Source of the DNA: Ustulina deusta
Lineage: Eukaryota; Ascomycota; Sordariomycetes; Xylariales; Xylariaceae
Length of the DNA: 64,000 nucleotides
Reading direction: 5' to 3'
Assembly: GCA_023159155.1 (NCBI GenBank)
Contig: JAJNNX010000024.1
Coordinates: 186,001-250,000, forward strand
Under the pieces are notes generated by a model. The model had not been told where the DNA came from, ran no database searches, and saw only the letters and a program-made list of their open reading frames with translations. Below are positions 45,786 to 55,626 of this stretch, one piece after another; position 1 is the first letter of the stretch, and each line of letters starts with the position of its first letter. The translations under genes were made by a program, and so were the position numbers.

Positions 45786-46679
45786 TCAGACTGCTAGGGG
45801 CTTGACATGACCGTCATGTGCGCAACTGGCAAAGCGCCACCGTCGAGATTGCCACATTGGTACAAGCTGCAGCATAATTGCCCTCAGGAATCCCCTGAAA
45901 GGCGGGAATACCTCGTGCCACATCCCGTCCTCGAACGTAGCGGTCTCCATGTTCAGGAAGAAGACGGGCAGAGTGTTGAACATGAAATTCAGGTTGACTT
46001 GCTTTTTTCCTGACGGCAAGCAGAAATGGTATTAGAACTTGATGAAGATGAAACAAGGATGGCGAATCAGATTGACCTACCAGCTGCCTCGGCAATGCGA
46101 AGTATATCGATTGGGTTTTCGGCCGTGCTGTACTTGGCGAGTGCGGCAATGGCCGGTGGTTCTGATTTAAGATGATGATGAAGGTGCTCTTTGAAGGAGT
46201 CCATAATCTCTAGCAACTCTGTACTAGAGAATCTGGAGCCTTTGTCTTGCAAATACTTCTTCATGCGGCTCATACCGCCGTAGAAGGCCTCGTGCTCGTG
46301 GATGGCGCCGTCCATCAGACCTTGCTGGCCAGCCGCCTTGTCAATGTTCGGAAAGAGCTCGGTTTCTTCGTATTGGTGATGGGTTACTACACAGTCAACC
46401 CAGGATACGCAGTACCCAACAAAGTCGGACTTGTCGACATCAAGCCTCAGACGAGGAGCTTGCTGATAGATGCTATTGAAGCCGCGGATGAAAGCGTTAT
46501 GGATTAGAGCCATGTGTGAAGCCTCGATAGTGAAAGCATCGTCCTAGCCAACCGCATCGTCAATAGTCGACCGTGGAATTGGGGCGGGGGTTGCCACTCA
46601 CCTTGCCGGTTTGGAACTTAGGAGTAGGGATCAATGATAACGGCTGGTCTGCGTACATGGGAGGCGTGCTGCTGTCCAT
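45786..46679 (-). CDS. Hemerythrin-like HHE-domain protein
   Basis: Exons are 46679-46602, 46543-46081 and 46009-45786, 254 residues, with introns of 58 and 71 nt. The HHE cation-binding fold is a four-helix bundle that binds a di-iron or other metal centre. The expected ligands are visible in order: HNAFIRGFN, THHQYEETELFP, HEHEAFYGGM and HLHHHLKSEPPAI. The C-terminal third (MWHEVFPPFRGFLRAIMLQLVP) is typical of the fungal subfamily. No signal peptide, so probably cytosolic. Proposed roles of such proteins include metal or nitric-oxide/oxygen handling; I cannot choose among them. The start MDSSTPPMYADQP depends on the first intron and is supported by in-phase joining at a GTGAGT donor. Confidence 0.85.
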
Positions 46680-47115
46680 GGTTGATTTGCAATAGTCAAA
46701 TTAGTTGAAGGAAAAGCTCATAAATTCCAGGCTTGTATATGATCGTAGTTTCTCGAGATATCACCGTACACAGAAGAAACGACAGTGTTGTTCAGCTATC
46801 ACAGCGATGCATGGAAGAAGAGCTGGAGTTTACACTGGTTTTAGGCTGGTGGGGAGGGGGAGAGGTAGATCCCGGTTTGAGCTGGAGCTGAGCTAAACAA
46901 GGGAGCCGGGCAAGCATACCAGTACCTACATGTGCCTTTGTTTTCAACGAAAGAATAACTGGGTGAAACAAAGGTTAACTATGTGTGTGTTGGCGCAACG
47001 GCATACGGGCTAGCTGCTGTGACAAAAATATAGCTAAGTAGCTTGGCTAAAATATAAAGAAGCTATATAACTATAGCTTATATATAATTATTAATTGCTG
47101 AAAGGCACTTTGCTG
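46680..47115. other. Intergenic, no gene seen
   Basis: Upstream region of the hemerythrin-like gene and 3' flank of the UstYa-like gene. A 63-codon frame has no signal peptide or processing repeats and is not a RiPP precursor candidate. Confidence 0.4.
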
Positions 47116-48297
47116 TTAGACAAAGTCCGCGGGCGGCTTATAATGTTCCCGCAGCGTCCCGTTGCGGTACCGAGGCCGCACGGCCAGCTCCCCGTTGTAC
47201 CGACTGGAAGCCCATTCCCTAATCTTGGTGAAGTCTCTGCAGGTGTGCGGCCTGTTGGAATCGATGTAGTTGTGACCGACAGACTCAAAGTAGCGAGTCG
47301 GTATGATGGTCATGTCCGAGTAGCATTGGATCATCTGCCGTAGGTGATCGACGCAGTGAACTTTCAGATATGGTCAGTATCGTGATGCCACGGGGTGTGC
47401 GATTAGCGGGGGAGCGCACCCTGATGTATATGGTCATGAAGCCCGTGAAGCCCATGTTTGTCTGGGTACAAGGACATGCGAATATGATCCTGCGTGTAAT
47501 GATCAGTCTGGTGCGTCCCCCAGTGTTGACTTTGGGTAGAGGCAACGAACCAAGCAGTGAAGAGTGTGGAACATGTCAAGTCTGGGCAGATGTCAGCGCG
47601 TGGCGTAGTCAAATGGCTCTGAGCAGGTGGTGTTAATCACCCTCCAAGATAACCCCCTCTCAGATCGTCCCAAAACTCGGTATAATTGTTGCCCAGAGTT
47701 TCCCTCGCTTCCTCGTCGGAAAGGAGGAAATAGCGATCTATTTTATTGTCAGCAGCCTTCAGACCTCCAGAGCTCTCGCGCGGCGTACTCACTCTTCACG
47801 AGCTCCGCCCACGCCTTGTCCACCTCGGGACTGGAGCCGATGTACTCCAAGCTCGGGGAGTCCGGCGGGATGTACTCCCCCCTCTCCTTGTCGAATCTGG
47901 GGCTCCCAGTGAAGATCCGCTGCACACTACTGGCGGCTATCCGTGCAGGACCTGGCAGGGGAGTGTCAGAGCAATAGTTACGGCTGTCAATCACGTCTGT
48001 GTATAGGGATGAAAATAAGAGACGTGTCTTACGAAAATCAGTGGAGTATCCGGAGGCAAGCGTGCCCAAGGGGTCATGGGCCTGCATTTTCAACGTAATG
48101 AACACAGTCGTTACGACTGTCAGGATGATGGACAATGGCCAGAGGAGCGCCAGGATCAACCATGGCGCCTTTTTGCTATTCCGGTATGTCTGCTGTAATA
48201 CGCCCCAGCGCAACGGATCGGTCTCTGACTCGCTGAAGGCGCTGTCGGGCTCGTCGGACAAGTATTTCTCCTCTTCGACCTGGGAGTATTTTGCCAT
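47116..48297 (-). CDS. UstYa-family (DUF3328) oxidase, single-pass membrane protein
   Basis: UstYa-type proteins are copper-dependent oxidases that cyclise or otherwise oxidise fungal ribosomal peptides (ustiloxin, asperipin, phomopsin) and some other metabolites. Exons are 48297-47793, 47737-47641, 47581-47551, 47489-47420 and 47360-47116, 315 residues, all in phase. After an N-terminal cytosolic part, one transmembrane helix is seen (PWLILALLWPLSIILTVVTT near 44-63). The two diagnostic HxxHC motifs are present: HTLHC, on a 31-nt microexon after YLGGLDMF, and HQVHCVDHLRQ, formed across the last intron. SDEEARETLGNNYTEFWDDLRGGYLGG is also typical. No precursor peptide gene or second UstY gene lies nearby. 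Confidence 0.88.
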
Positions 48298-49009
48298 CGT
48301 TTCAAGGAGGAATCTGCCCTGACTTCAGCATTCAAGAGTGGCTTCAAGCCAGCATTGGGATTGTAAAATATCGGTGATGAACCATGTACAAGCTGAAGAG
48401 AGATTCGTCCACTAAGCCCATATTATCGGACTTAATGCCGCAATATGAAATCATTCAGCGGTATGCATGCTTTATGACAAAATAGCATTAGTGTAGTTCC
48501 TCTTCCTCGCGACCGGATAGCAACATGCCAGTCAAATGCCGCCCTCTTCGCCAACCCCCCCACATAAGATCGAGGCTAAAGAATGTTCTGCACGAAGGCT
48601 TCTTGAGCTATGAACATATTACTGTTGCCGGTGTCGGGCAGTTGGCGGGCTTTAGTAGCTGGTGGGTCGACAGCTGGCATAGCTTTGCCAGCCGCCCCCC
48701 CGAGCTCCAGGTTAAGCCCTCTTCAAAGCTCCGGACCGAGTCAGCAGCATGACCCGGGGGCTTGACGGTTCTGTTTTCCTTGATACGGTGCACTAGTAGA
48801 GTTAACACCCCGATCGCAAAATGGAGACCCGGCGGCAGAAACCGGCGGACCGCCGCACCGCTACAATGAGTCAGCAGACACTTTCGTACCGAGCTACCAA
48901 TATTGCATTCATCACGACCGACGAAATGGTCTCCATCGGGAGCAACGGCGCCAACGGGCTTCCAATGAGTCAATTACGCGCCGCAGCATGTGTTTCAGCT
49001 TAGCAGGGC
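48298..49009. other. Intergenic, no gene seen
   Basis: Upstream region of the UstYa-like gene. I searched it for a signal peptide followed by Kex2-type repeats and saw none. Confidence 0.4.
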
Positions 49010-50204
49010 TTGACGCTACCAGCCGACGACTTCGGCTCGCGAGCCTTACTTCGATATCCGAAGATCGATACCGATAGGAGCATCCCAAGGACATTCAAAT
49101 CGCTGGTTGCGCTGGAACTCCTTGTCCATGAATCCCAGGCACGTAATTGCAGCAAGCTGGAAGACAAAGTCCTTGCTCCACTAGCCTCTGCTTTACATGC
49201 CATTTTTACCTCCCAAACCCCGGATTACTTCTCAGTGAAGAGAGCAGCTAGTAGCTTACTTAACTGTCAACTTTCCGCGACTGATTTATACACGAGGTTC
49301 GCACGGTTTTTAACAAATTCGATGAAAAACCTTGATATCCTATCCCGGGCTCATCGCCAAGCCTCGCAAACAGAACCCCATCAGAGAATTGACTTGCCGT
49401 CTTGGGTGCCTCCTTTTCAGGATCCCGGATCGTCGTCCCTTATAGACGAGCTACTATTCACGAGGTTCGGTGCCGCGATCCACCTAGGTCAATATAGCAC
49501 ACGTAAGAGGCCACGCCATTCCTCCGCCTTTATTATTTACTGACATTCCTGTAGCTAGCCAGGTCGAGCGTTCAGAACTAAGAGTGCAGGCGATTCCCTT
49601 CGGGCGCGTTATTCAAATGTCGATGTACGAAGTACCTGCTAATAATGTTTTGAAGTAGTTTTCTTCCGTACGTGATTCGAACCAGTACAAATACCAAGTC
49701 CAAACAGGCCAACGTGATCATTTTGTGCAAATAGTTATTAAGAATGTCGGTAGCCGGTTAAACGATGCTATTACGCACGAGGAACAGGAGGAAAACGCGA
49801 GACAAGGATTCCTCAAATTCTATCTAAGCGTAGTTGTTATTCTTCGACTGAACATTCCTGTACGTGCTGGGAAAATCCAAACATATCGATGCTACTTTTG
49901 CGATATCGAATAGCAAGAACATATGCCCTAGACTAGTACTGACGCAGCAACCATTAGGTATCACGAAGAACCATTCGGAGACTGTTCCGCTTCGGCGTCG
50001 GAGGCCAGCCCTTGCTTGGCCTCACCCCTACCACTGCCGTGGAATCGGATCATCTTTGTATTCTGCAAGGGGCAAGAGTTCATTCTACTCCAGAAAGGGG
50101 ATTCAAACAGATATACCTTGTTCGGCGAAGCGTTTGCAGAGAACTTCATGCACGGAGAAGCCTATGAGCTTAATTATGCTGGCCGGGCTATAATTCTAGT
50201 CTGA
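49010..50204 (+). pseudogene. Broken HET (heterokaryon incompatibility) protein, C-terminal parts only
   Basis: Two pieces fit the region downstream of the HET domain in fungal incompatibility proteins. The first (49010-49543) contains NCSKLEDKVLAPLASA, DLYTRFARFLTNSMKNLDILS and IDLPSWVPPF, corresponding to the usual DPRDxxYALLGLA, YxxFARxL, LDILS and LPSWVPDW. The second (about 50040-50200) contains IIFVFCKGQEFILLQK and YTLFGEAFAENFMHGEAY, the usual YxLxGEAYxHGIMxGEA end. The N-terminal HET domain itself is not found upstream, and the pieces are in different frames with nothing recognisable between them. It lies about 1 kb from the NACHT-ankyrin gene on the other strand. Confidence 0.68.
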
Positions 50205-51160
50205 CTGGTAGCTGTTGGCCTGCAGAACGAACATGTGAACATCATTTGCTAGTTCTTCCGGTCTAGAGTGGGAAAAGACATCTCTGTGCCAGAATTGAGG
50301 GAGTCTCCAATTAGCTAAGTATATATGGCCGGATGTTTTCCGCATAAAAAACATACCTCAGCATACGCTGTGACTTTTAGGGCAGGTGCACAAGGGAGGC
50401 CGGAGAGTTTCCTGTATATAGATATAGCCACCCTTCCCGTTAGAAGCGTAACGAGCCGATCCGCAGTCGAGAACAAAGCCTTCCTGATATGCTCGCAAGC
50501 TAAAATCCGAACCCCAACAAACAAGGTTTTAGCAATACTATCTTCAACTGAGTAACTAAGAAAATGAAAGAATAAATTAGCTACTCTTAGACTAGGTAAT
50601 ATACTACGATTGGCCTTTTATTATCATTTAAAGTACAAATTTAAGCGGTTACTACTCTATAATACGCTACTAATTACTCCTTTAAAAATAAGAAATCCTT
50701 TCGGTGGATACATCGATTCGGACACTCGACTTCGAATATAACCGAGCCCTTCTAGTAGTTCGCAAGGTCCTACACAACGCCCACAGTTATATACACTACG
50801 AAGAACCCATGGCGGCAATGGAGGATCTTGTTACCCCTGCCGATGGTGACAGGTCGTCACACAGGCGAAGTGCTTGCAGATGGAGTTTCTGCTGCGCTAC
50901 ACAGCTTCGAGACAACAATAGGTACGAAGTGATCCAAAAGGAACTCAAACTAGGAAAATGTTGGTCTCTCCATAATACCAAGCCGTTGTTGCCGCTCCTG
51001 TACTAGATTAGGTAGTTTGTTGTTGTTGCGGGCCGATATCAACGCCTCCCTCTTAGGTCCTGTTGAGTTCATCACCTAGAAACTGTCTGCCGTCGGGTTT
51101 CTTGACCAATGTGAATACCAGCTATAATGTTTATCTATAACTAGTCCTTTATATGAACAG
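50205..51160. other. Intergenic, no gene seen
   Basis: Between the HET relic and the 3' end of the NLR gene. Frames at 50325-50555 and 50704-51006 are open but I recognise neither. An AT-rich stretch at 50560-50700 may be a small decayed repeat. Confidence 0.4.
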
Positions 51161-54100
51161 CTACATGGCCCTTATCTCTGCTGCTTTACCCTCGTACCTG
51201 CTTTGGATCAGCTTAGCCATGGGCTTGTGCTGGTTCTCATTCGCCCACTGGATTGCGGACCAGCCGTAATGATTTACCCGATCAATCTTCACTTTGCCCG
51301 TATCGAGGAGTAGCTCTACCACAGCTTCCCGCTGTCGGAGGGCAGCCGACATAAACGCTGAAGAGTTTTTCTTGTCCGTTTTATCAATAGCAATGTTGCC
51401 TGTACTCAGCAGCAGCTTGACCACGTCTTTGTGTCCTCCCTAGGCAGCCCCTATTAAAGGTGTAACGCCTCCCGAATCGGCTGAATTCACATCAGCTTTG
51501 TTTGTATTAAGCAAAAGCTGAACTATAGCTGTGTGTCCTTCTAAGGCAGCTAATGTTAAAAGTGTATCGCCTTCCGAATCGGCTAAATTCACATTAGCTT
51601 TATTTGTATTAAGCAAAAGCTGAACTACAGCTGTGTGTCCTTCTAAGGCAGCTATTATTAAAAGTGTAGCGCCTTTTGAATTAGCTGAATTTATATTAGC
51701 TTTGTTTATATTAAGCAGAAGCTAAACTATAGCTGTGTGTCCTTCCAAGGCAGCCATTATTAAAGGTATAGCGCCTCTCGAATTAGCTAAATTCACATCA
51801 GCTTTGTTTGTATTAAGCAGAAGCTGAACTACAGCTGTATGTCCTTCCAAGGCAGCTATTATTAAAGGTGTAGCGCCTTTCGAATTAGCTGAATTTATAT
51901 CAGCTTTGTTTGTATTAAGCAGAAGTTAAACTATAGCTATGTATCCTTTCTAGGCAGCTAATATTAAAGGTGTAGCGCCTTCTGAATTAGCTAAATTCAT
52001 ATCAGCTTTGTTTGTATTAAGCAAAAACTGAACTATAGCTGTGTGTCTTTCCAAGGCAGCCATTATTAAAGGTGTAGCGCCTCTCGAATTAGCTGAATTT
52101 ATATCAACTTTATTTGTATTAAGCAGCAGCTTCGCCACGCCTTCATGCCCCCAAGAAGCAGCGTGCAATAGCGATATCCGGCTGGCCTGAGCTTCCCAAT
52201 CAACACTAACATTGTCTCTGCCAAGAAGTAGACGGACTACGGCCTCGAGCCCTAAAGTTGACGCAATCGTAAGACTTGTAGGGTGATCGTCATGTCCGAA
52301 GGTCGCATCATACGTAGAAATCGTAAACCACGCCGAGAAGCTCTGTGATTCTGGATCACAGATACCCTCAGCTAAAGACACAATAGCGGTACCGTCGGGA
52401 ATGTAACCAGCCTCGCGGAAGTGATAATCCCAATTCCTAGCCGAATACTCAAATATGTCGGCATTCGGATTGACATCGTTTGAGGAATTGAGGGAGTTAA
52501 GATACACCGTACAGGATTCTGCAAGAATCATATGTGCTTGGTTAAGGGTGAATGTATGCGCCCATCCGGTGGTAGTAGTTGGGTTTGGCGGGGGAATGGA
52601 GAGAGGAAGAAGAAACTCCCTCACCGTCTGATGGAGGAAGTAAACCTTCTCGTTGTGCACCGTGATAAATAGCCCACACAACTCTCGAAGATACAGCTTG
52701 AAGTCCTCGTCGGATTCCGACTCAAGCTTTTCTGGGGTAGTCTCGATGCTTAAGCCGAGCATGACTTGCATTTCGCGAAGCGTAAGGGGTCTGTTTGCAG
52801 CGAGGAGGATGAGAAGAGCTTTCCTGGTTTCTTTCGGCTCGGGAGATCGGTCCAAGATCTTCTCGTAGGCATCGCCCACAGAGGTGGGTAGGTTTTGAAT
52901 AGCCTTGTCTAGTCTTTGGGTCGTGCTCTTCATAAGAGTATTTTCTAAGTGTGAGAAAACAAGGTATATCCAAAGGTATGTCCGATGAGTAATGGCCAAG
53001 AGACGTTGTTTCAGGTGTGCTTTGAGGTCAGCTTTGAATTTGCTCATCCGGCTAACACGATCTTCGATCACCAAATTAATTTCCTGGAGAATAGTTTCCG
53101 ATTCATCTTCTCCGTTTATTCGGATATTGGGAAATGACTTCTCGAGCTCTTGAATGTGTTGAATGGTGTTTTGATAAGGCCGGCTAGTCATTAGGATCTT
53201 CAGATGCTTTGGACCCTGTTCGAAATGTGTTCGGATATATCGTGATAGAGTTGCCATGTTGCGCTCGTCTTGAACACTCTCATCCAGAGCGTCAAGAACA
53301 ATGACGATGCTTCCGGCCTCTGGATCTGCGGTGGCAGCTTCCAGGATGTTCCAAAGAGCAGTAACATCTTCCCTAAGTTTCGCTCCGTGCTGCCTGTACC
53401 TTTGCAAGGCATGAGGCATCAACTTCGGTCGCAGGCAGAGCAGCTGATGGATCAAGGCACAAAAGGCTTGCGTGATCGTGTTCTGATCTCCCTCCTTGAA
53501 AAAGAAGTAGCATATTGCAGCCTCCTGTGGAACGTTGAATTCGAAGCGGGAATCGATGAGATACTTGCTGAGGACAGACTTGCCGCACCCTGGATCAGCC
53601 GAGACCAGCAGTGGGCCAGAGTCGGCCTCCAGCCAAGCCTGATAGCTCGTGTGATTCAGAAGCCAGTGGCATGTATCCGGTACGCGTGCTTCAACACGAT
53701 CTTTAAACCAAGGATAGTCGCCACACCCTGCCCTCAAACTTTGCAAGCATTTTTCCTCACCCGAATCCCTCGCCCAACTAGCGAGCACGTCAAGTGCTCG
53801 CGTATTCAAGAGAGCGCTGATCTGCAGAGACTCTGTTTCAAGATTGCCTCCTAACTCCTTGATCTTTTTGAGCATTTCTTCCCACGAATCCCATTTCACG
53901 GTGTCTCTCACCCAGTTGCTGAATCGACGTCTAAAGAATCGCATCACACTTTGGGCTTGGAAATCGATAATGGCTTGGTAAAGCTCGACAAGGCGATCTT
54001 CATACTCCCTCTTCACGGTTTCGTCCTGTTGAAACAGAAAAGGGGACTCCATAGCTGTGTAGTACCGGATCTTCTGGGTAACGTACCCAAGACCCTCTTC

Positions 54101-54895
54101 GTTAACTGCCTGAACTTCGGCCGGATTTGTCAAGAGCGGCAGGAGTAACGAAACCCCTGCCCAGGCCGCGCTCGCCAGCGGACTCGCCTGCACCGCCTCG
54201 CTTATCCAATCCCTTCCTACTTGGATGCCGGCCACAACATATTGCATTTGGTCTTGGAGCACGAATTCCTGCTGTCCGACCTTGAAGGCAATTTTTTTAT
54301 TGTCCATATGTTCCTGGCCCAAGCCAATGATGTCGTCCATCATTTTCCGCCGAGTTATAAGATTGTGCGCTACATGACGTTGCGCTTCGGTGTCGGACGT
54401 GGGAGACGTGTTCGCTAGATCGGTGGGCGGCTTAGACAGTAGGTTCTCGAGGTCAGTCGCGGAAGAAGTGTTTGCCATATACGGCAAAACTTTGAACAGC
54501 AGTTCCTCGTATGCCTCTACAACTTCAGGCTTTTCTTTTCGAAGGGCGTCATACGCTAGATCCCACAGCGACTGCGGGCCTAGAGTTGTCGCCCCATCAT
54601 CCTTGGGGGTCAGGTTATTCGCTTCGCAGAACTCAGAAAGTATTGCGGGCCCAACAAGTGTGGTTGTTGTCTTCGGTACACTCGACGGCGCAGTCACTTG
54701 GGATGAGCTAGAAGGTTCAGCAACAATGTCATCCTTGTCTTTTTCGTGGTGAAGTTTGGCGGGCAAAACCTTGTTAGAGCCGCCGTTGTTCGATCTTTTC
54801 CATAATCTTGTAAAACTCGAGGAAGCCTTGTGCTCGCTGTTCCGCCAAAGGCCCCCCATGATACGATGCAGAGCGCGACGCCGCCGGAGATTCAC
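51161..54895 (-). CDS. NACHT-ankyrin NLR-type STAND protein with nonsense mutations in the repeats
   Basis: Fungal NLRs are intracellular sensors in non-self recognition and programmed cell death. One uninterrupted frame of 981 codons (54895-51950) gives a basic, Ser-rich N-terminus and a NACHT-associated N-terminal helical domain (about 108-330, starting SLWDLAYDALRKEKPEVVEAYEELL in family terms). The P-loop is ADPGCGKS at 433-440, Walker B is IVIVLDALDE at 530-539, then come the MTSRPY sensor, a winged-helix region and ankyrin units from about residue 885. The same frame runs on to 51161 with only four stops (51952-51950, 51928-51926, 51724-51722, 51442-51440) and no frameshift. MGGLWRNS at codon 13 is an alternative start. 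The NTPase core looks intact; the sensor array is truncated. Confidence 0.88.
51409..52225 (-). repeat. Ankyrin-coding tandem array, exact 102-bp period
   Basis: The same anchor sequence recurs at 51409, 51511, 51613, 51715, 51817, 51919, 52021 and 52123, always 102 bp apart (34 codons). The units are nearly identical in DNA, differing mostly at C/T and G/A positions. Typical unit: ATPLIIAALEGHTAVVQLLL followed by NTNKADVNSANS. Confidence 0.9.
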
Positions 54896-55626
54896 AATAT
54901 AGCGGTTGACGTCTTGAAAGCAGCGAAGAAAATCAAGAAGGACAGAAAACGTCGCATGTTGGACTAATTGACAACATTGGGTATCAAACCGGTGTGTCTG
55001 AGCCCCATGCCACCCCTAGTCCGATGCAGGTCTTATTGGGGGCCGCAGCGTAAGCCCAGCAGCTCTTGTTGGATGGTTCGTAGCGAGCAAGCCTGGTAAA
55101 TCCCACCCAAATTTGGCGGCAAATGCTCTTGTTGGTTCTATTGGAGATATGGAGCGACAAGAAGCAGGCTACTGAGGGGTTGCTGTCATAAGTGAGCAAG
55201 GATTATGGATTAATACAACGCATATTCAACCAACTGAAGGGTTCATCAGCTCTAAAAAGTATCCTAATATAACTAAGCCTACTTCATCAAAAAAAAAAAA
55301 AAATACTACCACAAGCAATATTCAACATTCACTATGTACCTGTATATCCCAGGTACCTACTCTCTTAAGGCAGTGGGACAGCCAGCAAAGAAAAGAATAT
55401 GCAAATATGTCTTCTTTGGTATCAAATACTATTATTTAAAACATAGGAAGGTGTCTTTCTTGGTAAGCTTCTAACGGTAAATGAAGGCCGGAAGAAAGCT
55501 GATATGCAAGTAATACCTAAACGAAGTATCTACGGTCAGATGTGGTTAGAAACCGGAATCTGGTTAGCGTCGGGCGTTAAAGGCAACAGAAGGACATGAA
55601 AACAAATACGATACACCCTAGTAATC
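54896..55626. other. Intergenic, no gene seen
   Basis: It contains the NLR upstream region and the 3' flank of the BBE-like oxidase. A poly-A run lies at about 55289-55303. Confidence 0.45.

Noticed and set aside
46705..46896. 63-codon frame beside the UstYa gene as a RiPP precursor
   Set aside because: No signal peptide and no repeated core with Lys-Arg sites.
47997..48032. Possible 36-nt intron in the UstYa-like gene (GTAAGA..ACACAG)
   Set aside because: Too short for splicing and a multiple of three without stop; the continuous reading keeps frame.
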